From assembly GCA_022640915.1 (NCBI GenBank), contig JALCCT010000012.1, positions 1 to 36,748 of the forward strand: a stretch of DNA of 36,748 nt. Reading direction: 5' to 3'. The notes beneath the pieces are model-generated. The model did no database searches. It had not been told where the DNA came from and saw nothing but the letters and a program-made list of their open reading frames with translations. Positions 24,409 to 32,831 of the stretch are shown piece after piece (the first letter of the stretch is position 1; the number at the start of each line of letters is the position of its first letter). A program made the position numbers and the translations under genes. Source of the stretch: Bifidobacterium sp. (GTDB lineage: Bacteria; Actinomycetota; Actinomycetes; Actinomycetales; Bifidobacteriaceae).

Positions 24409-25476
24409 ATGCTGCACGATTTCATATCACGAACGCTCACACGGCCGATCCCCCCGCAGACTGCTTCAGTGATCTCGCTCGGCCAGATCTGGGTTGACGT
24501 CATGATGGACGTCAACGAAATACCCCCCGCCGGAGGCTTCGCGGCCGCGAAGCAGGTCAATGCGGCTATAGGCGGAAGCTTCCGCGTGCTTCAGGCCGCC
24601 ATACGCATGGGCTCGCCCGCCCAGCATGCCGGCATCATCGGCAACGGACTGTGGGGGGCGGCTGTGCGCAAGTCACTGGCCAGCGACGGTATCGAGCACA
24701 TCGGCCAAGATCGGCTGGATCGCGATACCGGATTCCGGCTGGTACTCAACGACGGCGAGCACAAAACCTTCATCGCCAATTACGGAGCCGAATCGGGCGG
24801 CGGCAGCGACTGCTTCGACGCCGTAAAACCGGCTGGCAACGACGTAGTGCATATCAGCGGCAACACGCTGATGGACCACTCTGCCGCGGGCATAGAAGCC
24901 TTGTTCGACCGCACAACACTCGACCCGGATACGAGGCCATACACGGTTGTTCTCAATCCGACCAACACACTCGAGCTCGTCAGCGACCAGCTGCTCGAAA
25001 ACCTTGTGCTTGCCCGTCCGATATGGTCGTGCAACCGACAAGAGGCGCGCACTTTAGCCGATCGACTTGGCATGCCGCGAGAGGAGAGTGCCGCAACGCT
25101 GACAGTCGGCGGTGCTTTCGACAACGCCATGGAACAGCTGTGCAGTTCGTTGGGCGAAACCCTCAGGGCACCACTCGTACTACGGGCGGGTGCACGCGGC
25201 GCTTGGATTCGTGAACCAGGCGGCACAGTGAGCCATATGCCTGGATTCCCCGTCAAACCAGTCCACACTCGCTCTGCCGGAGCATGCCATACCGGCGCCC
25301 TCTGCGCCATGCTTGCTCAAGGATGGTCACTGCTCGACGCCGTGCGCATTGCCAATGCCGCCGCCTCGCTCGCTATTGAGCACCATGTAGCTGGCGTGCC
25401 TGTTTGCCCGGATCGCCAAGCGGTGTTCGCGCTGGTCGCAGCCTCAGAGCACCGCACAGACACAGTGGATTCCTAA
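24409..25476 (+). CDS. PfkB-family carbohydrate kinase-like protein lacking the catalytic Asp
   Basis: 355 residues with the PfkB fold: N-terminal SLGQIWVDVMMDVNEIPPAG and AAIGGSFRVLQAAIRMGSPA, central NPTNTLELVSDQLLENL, and C-terminal nucleotide region VLRAGARGAWIREPGG. The second PfkB signature, normally GAGD before a helix (for example GAGDTHVGA), reads SAGACHTGA here: the catalytic Asp is Ala292 and the first Gly is Ser289. This base deprotonates the sugar hydroxyl in active members, so the protein may be inactive, altered in chemistry or a sugar sensor. The ribosome-binding site is strong and the frame is long and intact. It lies upstream of the metal-uptake operon on the same strand, 166 bp apart, with that operon's own promoter between. 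Confidence 0.85.
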   Translation: MLHDFISRTLTRPIPPQTASVISLGQIWVDVMMDVNEIPPAGGFAAAKQVNAAIGGSFRVLQAAIRMGSPAQHAGIIGNGLWGAAVRKSLASDGIEHIGQDRLDRDTGFRLVLNDGEHKTFIANYGAESGGGSDCFDAVKPAGNDVVHISGNTLMDHSAAGIEALFDRTTLDPDTRPYTVVLNPTNTLELVSDQLLENLVLARPIWSCNRQEARTLADRLGMPREESAATLTVGGAFDNAMEQLCSSLGETLRAPLVLRAGARGAWIREPGGTVSHMPGFPVKPVHTRSAGACHTGALCAMLAQGWSLLDAVRIANAAASLAIEHHVAGVPVCPDRQAVFALVAASEHRTDTVDS

Positions 25477-25560
25477 GGCTAAGAGGCCAGTACCGAATTG
25501 TTGCACATTGCGTTCCCACCGAATGCAGCGCACTTCAGCACACAGTCTCCAGCACGATTC

Positions 25561-25589
25561 TTGACACAAGGCATGCCGAGTTCTATTAT
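25561..25589 (+). promoter_or_regulatory. Promoter of the ECF/IrtAB-like operon
   Basis: TTGACA (25561-25566), 17 bases, TATTAT (25584-25589): close to the sigma-70 consensus. The transcript would start near 25596, about 45 bases before the first ATG. The metal-box candidate follows immediately downstream. Confidence 0.75.
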
Positions 25590-25603
25590 TCTCTTGTAAT
25601 AAA

Positions 25604-25618
25604 CGAGAATCGTTATCA
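25604..25618 (+). promoter_or_regulatory. Fur/Zur-type box downstream of the promoter
   Basis: Read on the minus strand this is TGATAACGATTCTCG, a 7-1-7 type dyad resembling TGATAATnATTATCA (11 of 14 defined positions). It shares 11 of 15 positions with the site in the regulator's own promoter at 34740-34754. Lying at about +8 to +22, a bound repressor would block initiation or clearance. Confidence 0.65.
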
Positions 25619-25642
25619 TATATAGAATGCGGAAGAACCTTC

Positions 25643-26317
25643 ATGGACACCCCCACGCCACCGGCATCAGCCGCGCCATCCAATCACAACGACACCAGCG
25701 CTGACGGCGCACGCACGCCTATTATCACGGCAAAAGCTGTCAGCAAGCTCGGACCGCGCACGCTGATCACCATCGGCGTGTTCGCGGCCATTTACTTTGT
25801 CGTTTGCTATGCCACCGGCATGCTGGGCCTCATCAGCCCTATCGCCGAAGTGGCCGGGTTCATGCTCGGCACGCTCATCAATGGCACTGTCATCATGCTC
25901 TTCCTCGTCAAGACCCGAGCATTCGGTGCAATGACCATACTCGGCTTCCTTGTCGGACTGGTGATGATGCTGCTCGGCGAATATTGGGCAGTATTGCCGA
26001 TATCCATCGTGCTTGGTTTGCTCGCCGACCTCATCGTGCGCTCGGGCCACTATCGCTCCAAGGTACGCAACATCATCGCATACCCGGTATTCCAGTTATG
26101 GCTTATCGGCTGCATTCTGCCGATCTGGCTTAATCCGGCAAGCTACAGCAAGCACATCAGCGCATCCATGGGCAGGCAGTACGCCGACGGCATGGTCAAC
26201 ATTTTCTCCTCGCTCGGAGTCGTTTTCATTATTCTCATTGTCCTCATCGGCGCTCTCGCCGCTTGGATCGGCACGCGCATCCTCGAACACAATCTGGTGC
26301 ACGCCGGCATTCTATAA
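25643..26317 (+). CDS. ECF transporter S component, MptD/Trep_Strep type
   Basis: 224 residues: a 35-residue hydrophilic N-terminus followed by about six membrane segments (TLITIGVFAAIYFVVCYATG, VAGFMLGTLINGTVIMLFLV, AMTILGFLVGLVMMLLG, IVLGLLADLIVRSG, VFIILIVLIGALAAWIGTRI). The layout and the RTLITIGVFAAIYFV entry match the Trep_Strep (MptD) family of energy-coupling-factor substrate-binding subunits, whose ligands are mostly unknown. GGAAG lies nine bases before the ATG. The stop overlaps the ecfT start by one base (TAATG). Being under a metal box and next to IrtAB-like genes, it may carry a metal chelate or a siderophore-like compound; that is inference. Confidence 0.85.
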   Translation: MDTPTPPASAAPSNHNDTSADGARTPIITAKAVSKLGPRTLITIGVFAAIYFVVCYATGMLGLISPIAEVAGFMLGTLINGTVIMLFLVKTRAFGAMTILGFLVGLVMMLLGEYWAVLPISIVLGLLADLIVRSGHYRSKVRNIIAYPVFQLWLIGCILPIWLNPASYSKHISASMGRQYADGMVNIFSSLGVVFIILIVLIGALAAWIGTRILEHNLVHAGIL

Positions 26318-27267
26318 TGGCCTCGGCACACACTCCAGCCTCGTATGTTTCACCTGCCGTACCCAGCGCTGGCACAGTATGTGAAGGCACAGTAGGCGAA
26401 GGCACAGTAGGCGAAGGCACAGTAGGCGAAGGCACAGTAGGCGAAGGCACAGTAGGCGAATCGCCGGCAGCGGCCGCTGCAACTACAGCTGCCCACATCG
26501 CTGCTCACACTTCGCTACAATCCGCCGCCGCTGATGAAGTCCACCTTAATCGTCGCCATCAGATCTGCGATCCGCGTACTACGTTGCTGACGATGATCGT
26601 CGTCAATGTGTTGGCGTTCGGCAGCGTTCCGCCCGAAATCATAGTTATGTTCGCCGCCTTGGTCGGTGTACTGCTGGCAACGCAGACGCTCGGCAAAGGC
26701 TTCTGGGCTTTTCTAACCGTCGCCTTCGGATGCATCGCCGTGTATGTTGGGCTGTCACTGGTCGCATCCGGCTGGTTCGCGGCGATTATAGTGACCATCG
26801 CCTATTGGACGACCCGTCTCGCAATTACTTTCGGCCTGTTTGGATTCCTGTTCCTTTCAACCAGCGTCAGCAGTCTTATCGCCGCACTGGCCGCTGTGCG
26901 ACTACCGCGTGTGCTCATTGTGCCGCTTGCAGTAATGCTGCGCTTCATTCCAACAGCGATGGACGAGCTTAAAGCCATCATAAGTGCAATGCGCCTGCGC
27001 GGCGTCGTCTCCGGGCCCAGCGACATGCTGCTCCATCCGATGCGCATGGCCGAGTACACCGTGCTGCCGCTGCTGGCCTCGATCATGCGCATCGCGGACG
27101 AACTGAGCGCTGCTGCGCTGCTGCGCGGGCTGGGCTTGCCCAACCGGCCGACTTCGATCGTGCAGCTGCGCGTGCGCTGGACGGACGTCGCCATCCTGCT
27201 CGCCGTGGCGGCGATTGCCGCATTGCACGTCATGCTTCAGATTATGGGATGGACGGTGCTGCGATGA
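26317..27267 (+). CDS. ECF transporter transmembrane component EcfT
   Basis: 316 residues. The first 75 are hydrophilic and contain a GTVGE repeat array. The EcfT membrane domain follows: LTMIVVNVLAFGS, GFLFLSTSVSSLIAALAAV, VLIVPLAVMLRFIPTAMDEL and the coupling helix region MRLRGV together with LLRGLG, the two Arg-containing short motifs that bind the ATPases. EcfT links the S component to the EcfA dimer. The start is the ATG that overlaps the S-component stop. Its stop overlaps the ATPase ATG (ATGA). The N-terminal repeat is absent from typical EcfT proteins. Confidence 0.9.
   Translation: MASAHTPASYVSPAVPSAGTVCEGTVGEGTVGEGTVGEGTVGEGTVGESPAAAAATTAAHIAAHTSLQSAAADEVHLNRRHQICDPRTTLLTMIVVNVLAFGSVPPEIIVMFAALVGVLLATQTLGKGFWAFLTVAFGCIAVYVGLSLVASGWFAAIIVTIAYWTTRLAITFGLFGFLFLSTSVSSLIAALAAVRLPRVLIVPLAVMLRFIPTAMDELKAIISAMRLRGVVSGPSDMLLHPMRMAEYTVLPLLASIMRIADELSAAALLRGLGLPNRPTSIVQLRVRWTDVAILLAVAAIAALHVMLQIMGWTVLR
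26371..26460 (+). repeat. 15-bp tandem repeat, six units, in ecfT
   Basis: Units of GGCACAGTAGGCGAA: the first (26371-26385) differs at two bases (GGCACAGTATGTGAA), the next five are identical in every base. They encode GTVCE then five GTVGE. Perfect identity implies recent expansion, so copy number probably varies between strains without breaking the frame. Confidence 0.95.
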
Positions 27268-29180
27268 ACAAAAACAACGGCGACGAACGAGAACAGTCCC
27301 AAACCGCCAAGTCGATCATCGACGTCAATAATGTTCAATTTACGTATTCGTATGAGAATCTTGACGCCTCGCCTTACGGATCAGATGACAGCAACACTGC
27401 CCAGTCTCAGCGATCTGACGCGGTTGCCGCACTGCGCGATGTGAGCTTCAGCGTGCCACGCGGCTCACTCACGGTGCTGTGCGGTGGCAGCGGGTCAGGC
27501 AAGTCCACAGCCCTGCGCCTGCTCAACGGCCTGATTCCGCAATTCCACAGCGGTGAGATGTATGGCAATGTGATGGTGTGCGGGCTGGACGTCCCTACGC
27601 TCGACCTCACCTGGTCCGGTGACGTAAGCGCGACTGTATTTCAGAACCCGCGCAGCCAATTCTTCGCCACCGACGTGCGTAGCGAACTCGCCGCCCGCAA
27701 CGAGAACCACGGCATCGACCCGGCGGAAATCAACCGGCGCAGCGAGCTCGCCGCCCGCCAGGTCGGCATCGAGACGCTGCTAGGCCGCCGCCTGACCGAA
27801 CTGTCCGGCGGCGAGCTGCAGAATGTGGCCTGCGCCCAAGCCATCGCGCAAGGCACCGAGGTGCTGCTTTTCGACGAGCCGACCTCGAACCTCGACACTG
27901 CTGCCATCACCCGTTTCTCGCAACTGCTCTCCCGGCTCAAGTCGCTGGGCAGGACCATCGTCGTGGCTGAGCATAGACTCTACTTCTTCCGTGAGCTCGC
28001 CGATCAGGTCCTCCACTTGGATGCCGGGCGCATCGCTCACCGCTGGACCGGCACGCAGTTCGCCGCTTTGAACGCCGAGGAGATACATAGCCTCGGCCTG
28101 CGCACCATCATGCCGCCGCAATCCCTGCCGCTCATGCAGCGGATCATCCAAGGATATGGCGGCGACGAAGTAGCTGGTTGCACAAACGATTCTGCGTACC
28201 ACCGAGCGGACGCCGGCATGCCAGTAACGACGAACGCAGATCTCACATCAAGCAGCGTCACGAACACCGATAGTCATGTCGCTACCTGGCCGTCGGCCCA
28301 TGCATCCGACGGCCATCTTGCAACACCGTCAGTTAAATCCCTCGATACTCCGCCTGAAATTCCTGTCCCCGCAATGCCCGAGGACTCGGCCTCCGCACCT
28401 GCTACATCCGAGCACGGCGGTCTGCGGCTTGAAAATATCCGCGTGCACTACGGCAGGCGATTAGTGCTTGATATCCCGGCGCTGAACGTGCCTGCTGGCG
28501 AGGTTACGATGCTCGTCGGGCCCAATGGCGCAGGCAAGTCCACGCTGGCGAGCGTCGTCTGCGGGCTGCTCGCCCCTGACAAGGGCGGCCGCATCCTGCT
28601 GAACGGCAAAACGATGAGCGAGCGGGCACGGCTGTCGGCCAGCGCCATGGTGATGCAGGACGTCGAACGGCAGCTGTTCTCGGCCAACGTGCGCACGGAG
28701 GCCTCGCTCGGCGCAACCGTGGCCGACCCGATGCCGCTGCTCGAACGTTTCGATTTACTAGATTTTGCCGACCGGCACCCTTTGTCGCTCTCCGGCGGCC
28801 AGAAGCAGCGCCTCATGATCGCCGCCGCAGTAGCCCGCAACGCGGCCGTGTACCTCTTCGGTGAGCCGACCTCGGGTGTCGACCGCCGTCATCTCGACAC
28901 CATCGGCCGCCAGCTGAGCGAGCTCGCCGCCATGGGCCACGTCGTGCTCGTCATCACACACGACCCTGAGCTTGTGGACGCCTGCGCCGGCGCCATCATC
29001 GCGCTGCAGCCGCTTCATGCCACCGGCACGAATGACAAGGCGGCCAATCTCTCGACAACGCGGGACAGACACAATCGCGTGGAAAGGATCGCGCTGAGCC
29101 GACATCACGCTGTGCACTCATGCAACCGCTCGCTTCACAAATCTGCTCAACGCAATACCAATCAGAAAGGAACGTCATGA
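27264..29180 (+). CDS. ECF transporter ATPase with two fused nucleotide-binding domains (EcfA-EcfA')
   Basis: 638 residues with two ABC domains. NBD1: Walker A GGSGSGKST near residue 73, signature LSGGELQNVACAQA near 179, Walker B VLLFDEPTSNLD and H-loop VAEHRL. A low-complexity Thr/Ser/Pro linker spans about 300-385. NBD2: Walker A GPNGAGKST near 418, signature LSGGQKQRLMIAAAV, and H-loop VITHDPE, but Walker B reads VYLFGEPTSGVD, with Gly533 in place of the Mg-coordinating Asp. The catalytic Glu remains. EcfA pairs power S-component toppling through EcfT. Starts in ATGA overlap with ecfT and ends in ATGA overlap with the next gene. Confidence 0.92.
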   Translation: MNKNNGDEREQSQTAKSIIDVNNVQFTYSYENLDASPYGSDDSNTAQSQRSDAVAALRDVSFSVPRGSLTVLCGGSGSGKSTALRLLNGLIPQFHSGEMYGNVMVCGLDVPTLDLTWSGDVSATVFQNPRSQFFATDVRSELAARNENHGIDPAEINRRSELAARQVGIETLLGRRLTELSGGELQNVACAQAIAQGTEVLLFDEPTSNLDTAAITRFSQLLSRLKSLGRTIVVAEHRLYFFRELADQVLHLDAGRIAHRWTGTQFAALNAEEIHSLGLRTIMPPQSLPLMQRIIQGYGGDEVAGCTNDSAYHRADAGMPVTTNADLTSSSVTNTDSHVATWPSAHASDGHLATPSVKSLDTPPEIPVPAMPEDSASAPATSEHGGLRLENIRVHYGRRLVLDIPALNVPAGEVTMLVGPNGAGKSTLASVVCGLLAPDKGGRILLNGKTMSERARLSASAMVMQDVERQLFSANVRTEASLGATVADPMPLLERFDLLDFADRHPLSLSGGQKQRLMIAAAVARNAAVYLFGEPTSGVDRRHLDTIGRQLSELAAMGHVVLVITHDPELVDACAGAIIALQPLHATGTNDKAANLSTTRDRHNRVERIALSRHHAVHSCNRSLHKSAQRNTNQKGTS

Positions 29181-31015
29181 CCGCCACCGGTACTCCGCCG
29201 GGCTCCCCCACCCTCGAATTCACCAAGAAGGCGAAGCAACAACCTAGGGAGGCAGCAAAGGCGCGCAAGCGCCACCTGGCCGACATGCTGCAGCCCGTGC
29301 AAGGAGCCACTCACATCGCCATCGCATGCCAGGCTGTGGCTTCACTCTGCACGATCTTGCCTTTCGTGGCGATCACGCAGATCGCGAACGCGCTCATCGC
29401 CGGTCGTTCCGGCTTTCTCGGCCATGGCGCTCCGATCACTGATGTGCACGCAGCCGTGTGGAGCGGCATCTGGCTCGCCCTTGGCGGCCTCGCCGGACGC
29501 GCCGTGTTCTCGATGATTGCACTGGGAATCACCCATTTCGCCGATGCCAGAATGGGCACATTCTTGCGCCGGCGCATCGTCAAGACGCTCAGCCACGCGC
29601 CGTTGGGATGGTTCACCAGCCATTCCTCAGGACTGGTACGCAAGGCAGCCATCGACGATATCGCCTCGATTCACTATCTCGTGGCCCACGCCTCCGTGGA
29701 AACCACAGGTGCGGTGTGCACGCCGATTTTCGCCCTGATCTACCTGTTCGCGCTTGACTGGCGGCTGGCGGCGCTAAGCATCGTTCCCATTCCCATCTAC
29801 GGACTTGCCTACGCGTACATGGCGAAAGACTGGGGTGCGATGCAGGTGAAAGTGAACGTCATGCTCCAGCAGATCAGCGAGGCGGCGATCGAATTCGTCT
29901 CCGGCATCTCGGCGGTCAAAACCTTCGGGCGCACCGGACAGGCACATAGGAAATACCGCGATACCGCGCAGCGCTTGAGCGCTGAATACAACGAATACAC
30001 GCGCCCGATGATCATGACCGACGCCATCGCGTCCGTCTCCATCATGACCCCGGTCGTGCTGGTGCTCGGCTTGGCAGGCGGATTCTGGATGATGAGGCTC
30101 GGTTGGGTCAACGCGACCCAAGTCTTCGGCGCTTCCCTGGTGGCGGCGACGCTGCCTTCGGCGCTCATCACCGTCAGCTATGGCATGCAGTCGCGCACCG
30201 AGGCCTCGGCCGCGGCTTTGCGCATCCACGACCTGCTAGAAACGAAGCAGCTGCCGGCCCCCAATGCGCCTACGACGCCGCAAGACAACACCGTAATCTT
30301 CGATCACGTTGATTTCTCGTATACGCCGGGCAGTCCCGTGCTGCACGGTATCTCGCTCGAACTACGCCCCGGCACTGTCACCGCTCTGGTAGGCCCATCC
30401 GGATCGGGCAAAAGCACGCTGGCGACGCTGCTGCCGCGGTTCTTCGATCCCGAGCGCGGCTGTGTGCGCATTGGTGGTGTCGACGTGCGCGATATCGAGC
30501 CGGCCGAGCTGTACCGGCATGTCGGCTTCGTGCTACAGGACGTGCAGCTGGTGCACTTGAGCATTGCAGACAATATTCGCCTCGGACGCCCCAGCGTCAC
30601 GCTCGACAAGGTTCGTGATGTCGCCAGGCTCGCACAGATCGACGAACGCATCGAGCAGCTGCCGCGCGGCTACGACTCGGTTGTCGGCGAGGACGCGATG
30701 CTCTCCGGCGGCGAGGCGCAACGTGTGTCGATCGCCCGCGCACTACTCGCCGATCCGCCGATTCTGGTCTTGGATGAGGCCACGGCCTTCGCCGACCCGG
30801 AATCCGAAACGGCCATTCAGCTGGCATTGTCTCAGCTGACGGCCGGCCGCACGCTGCTGGTCATCGCTCATCGTCTGGCCACCATCGCTGGCGCCGATCA
30901 GATCGCTGTCATGAAGGACGGCCGCATCGTCGAACAGGGCACCCAGGATGAATTGGTCGCAGCAGGCGGGCTGTACAGCTCGATGTGGCGCGAATATGAG
31001 GGGGCAGGACGATGA
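29177..31015 (+). CDS. ABC half-transporter, exporter fold, IrtA/YbtP-like
   Basis: 612 residues: a basic N-terminal 40 residues, a six-helix type IV (exporter) membrane domain (first spans HIAIACQAVASLCTILPFVA and SGIWLALGGLAGRAVFSMIA), and an ATPase domain with GPSGSGKSTL, MLSGGEAQRVSIARALL and ILVLDEATAFADPE. Residue patterns such as LGWFTSHSSGLVRKAAIDDI resemble the Yersinia YbtP/YbtQ and mycobacterial IrtA/IrtB proteins, which are exporter-fold transporters that import ferric siderophores. Unlike mycobacterial IrtA it has no fused flavin (SIP) domain; a stand-alone SIP gene lies at 34892-35635. It probably forms a heterodimer with the next gene, which it overlaps by four bases. Confidence 0.88.
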   Translation: MTATGTPPGSPTLEFTKKAKQQPREAAKARKRHLADMLQPVQGATHIAIACQAVASLCTILPFVAITQIANALIAGRSGFLGHGAPITDVHAAVWSGIWLALGGLAGRAVFSMIALGITHFADARMGTFLRRRIVKTLSHAPLGWFTSHSSGLVRKAAIDDIASIHYLVAHASVETTGAVCTPIFALIYLFALDWRLAALSIVPIPIYGLAYAYMAKDWGAMQVKVNVMLQQISEAAIEFVSGISAVKTFGRTGQAHRKYRDTAQRLSAEYNEYTRPMIMTDAIASVSIMTPVVLVLGLAGGFWMMRLGWVNATQVFGASLVAATLPSALITVSYGMQSRTEASAAALRIHDLLETKQLPAPNAPTTPQDNTVIFDHVDFSYTPGSPVLHGISLELRPGTVTALVGPSGSGKSTLATLLPRFFDPERGCVRIGGVDVRDIEPAELYRHVGFVLQDVQLVHLSIADNIRLGRPSVTLDKVRDVARLAQIDERIEQLPRGYDSVVGEDAMLSGGEAQRVSIARALLADPPILVLDEATAFADPESETAIQLALSQLTAGRTLLVIAHRLATIAGADQIAVMKDGRIVEQGTQDELVAAGGLYSSMWREYEGAGR

Positions 31016-32742
31016 TCAGGGATTTGTTGACCATACTCGGCGACAAATATAACGGCATGTTCAAACGCGCGCTGATGTGGATTGTGGTGTCCGCACTTAC
31101 CGAAGGCGCGATGATCGTATCGGTGCTGCCGCTATTCAAGTCGCTGTTCAACGGCACGCTGGCCTGGCGGGACTTCATCCTGCCGCTGGCACTGACAGCG
31201 GTCGCGGCGCTGGTGCATGTGCAGCAGGCCGCACAATCATATCGGGTCTCGGGCGCGGTGATGAGCGTAGAGCATGAACGGATCGGCGACAAGCTGGTAC
31301 GTCTGCCACTCGGCTGGTTCCACCCGGACACTGTCGGTCAGGTATCGCAGATGATCACCAAAGGTACGATGTACGTATCCACGGCTGCGGCGCATCTGGT
31401 CAATCCGCTGATTCACGGCATCGTGACCCCTGCGGTGATTGCTGTTGGCGTGCTGTGCTTCGATTGGCGCATGGGCCTGGTGATGATCGCATTCATTCCG
31501 CTGCTCTGGCTTGCATCGCAAGGCTCCGCGGCGCTCGTGGGCAAGGCCGACGACATGCTGCACACCGAAAACGTCAATGTCGACAACCGGCTGATCGAAT
31601 TTGCACAGGCGCAGCGGGTGCTGCGCGCCTTCGGCCGCGGCGAGGAAGGATACGCTCCGCTTGAAGACGCGATGAACGCCGAATTGCAGGCACATCGCAG
31701 GAATCTGTGGATCAGCATGGCAGGAATCGCGATCTTCGGCATCACCACCCAGATCGCCTTCACCGCACTGATTGTGGCCGGCGGCCTGTTCGCGCTGAAC
31801 GGCATGAGCAATGCGGCGTTGATGTGCGCGACACTTGCGCTCACGGCTCGGTTCATCCAGCCGCTTATGGAAGTCGGCGATTATTCGGGGGCCATCCGCA
31901 TGGCGCGCAACGAGCTGGATCGGCTGGCCGGCGCGCTCAACGCTAAGGAGCTGTCCGAACCTGCGCAGCCTGCCCCCATTGATGCGTCCCGCAAGGGCGA
32001 AGTCGAACTGAACGATGTGCGTTTTACCTATCCAGGCACCGATCATACCGTGCTTGACGGCATCTCTGTGCATCTCAACCCCGGCACGCTCACTGCATTG
32101 GTCGGGCCAAGCGGATCAGGCAAGACCACGATCACGCGGCAGATCGCCCGGTTCTTCGAGGTCAATGGCGGCTCAGTGCTCGTCGGCGGCACGGATGTGC
32201 GCGAGCAGACGACTGAGCAGCTCATGAGTCAGCTCTCGCTGGTCTTCCAGGACGTGTATCTCTTCGACGACACGCTCTACGAGAACGTGCGGCTTGGCCG
32301 GCCATCCGCCACACGTGGCGAAGTGCTTGCCGCCGCCGAACTGGCAGGTGTCTCGCAAATGCTCGACTATCTGCCCAACGGCTGGCAGACTCAGGTCGGC
32401 GAGGGAGGCACCGCACTGTCCGGCGGCGAGCGCCAGCGCGTCTCGATCGCCCGCGCACTACTCAAAAATGCACCGATCGTACTGCTTGACGAGGCTACCT
32501 CCGCCATCGACCCGGAGAACGAGGCGCATCTCAAGCGCTCATTTGCTGAGCTGTCGCGCAACTCGACCGTGCTGGTAATCGCGCACAAGCTCAGCACCAT
32601 CGCCGACGCAGATCAGATCCTCGTGCTCAACGGCGGTCATATCGTCGAACACGGCAAGCACGCCGATCTGCTCAAGCACGGCGGCCTCTACGCCTCGTTC
32701 TGGCACGAGCGCGAGCAGGCGCAAGGCTGGCAGCTGGCATAG
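31012..32742 (+). CDS. ABC half-transporter, exporter fold, IrtB/YbtQ-like
   Basis: 576 residues. Six membrane helices (LMWIVVSALTEGAMIVSVLP near the start; GIAIFGITTQIAFTALIVAG later) and one ATPase: GPSGSGKTTI, Q-loop SLVFQDVYLFDDT, ALSGGERQRVSIARALL, IVLLDEATSAIDPE and IAHKLSTIADADQI. All catalytic residues are present. LPLGWFHPDTVGQVSQMITKG is again close to the siderophore-importing subgroup. It is the last gene of the five-gene operon, followed 29 bases later by a hairpin. Drug or lipid export is an alternative role that fold alone does not exclude; operon context favours uptake. Confidence 0.88.
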   Translation: MIRDLLTILGDKYNGMFKRALMWIVVSALTEGAMIVSVLPLFKSLFNGTLAWRDFILPLALTAVAALVHVQQAAQSYRVSGAVMSVEHERIGDKLVRLPLGWFHPDTVGQVSQMITKGTMYVSTAAAHLVNPLIHGIVTPAVIAVGVLCFDWRMGLVMIAFIPLLWLASQGSAALVGKADDMLHTENVNVDNRLIEFAQAQRVLRAFGRGEEGYAPLEDAMNAELQAHRRNLWISMAGIAIFGITTQIAFTALIVAGGLFALNGMSNAALMCATLALTARFIQPLMEVGDYSGAIRMARNELDRLAGALNAKELSEPAQPAPIDASRKGEVELNDVRFTYPGTDHTVLDGISVHLNPGTLTALVGPSGSGKTTITRQIARFFEVNGGSVLVGGTDVREQTTEQLMSQLSLVFQDVYLFDDTLYENVRLGRPSATRGEVLAAAELAGVSQMLDYLPNGWQTQVGEGGTALSGGERQRVSIARALLKNAPIVLLDEATSAIDPENEAHLKRSFAELSRNSTVLVIAHKLSTIADADQILVLNGGHIVEHGKHADLLKHGGLYASFWHEREQAQGWQLA

Positions 32743-32771
32743 GACCGGCTAACTGAGCTTAAGCATAAGCA

Positions 32772-32799
32772 GGGGCTGCGTGATTCATTACGCAGCCCC
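32772..32799. terminator. Bidirectional terminator between the transport operon and yaaA
   Basis: GGGGCTGCGT and ACGCAGCCCC form a perfect 10-bp stem with an eight-base loop, 29 bases after the transporter stop and 32 bases before the convergent yaaA stop. The T-tract downstream is weak on the plus strand (GTTGCATCTGTGTTTT). Confidence 0.7.
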
Positions 32800-32831
32800 G
32801 TTGCATCTGTGTTTTGGTGATTCAATACGAC

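Noticed and set aside
26371..26460. The ecfT repeat array as a CRISPR-like element
   Set aside because: Units are contiguous with no spacers, 15 bp long and in frame within a coding region, so it is a coding tandem repeat.
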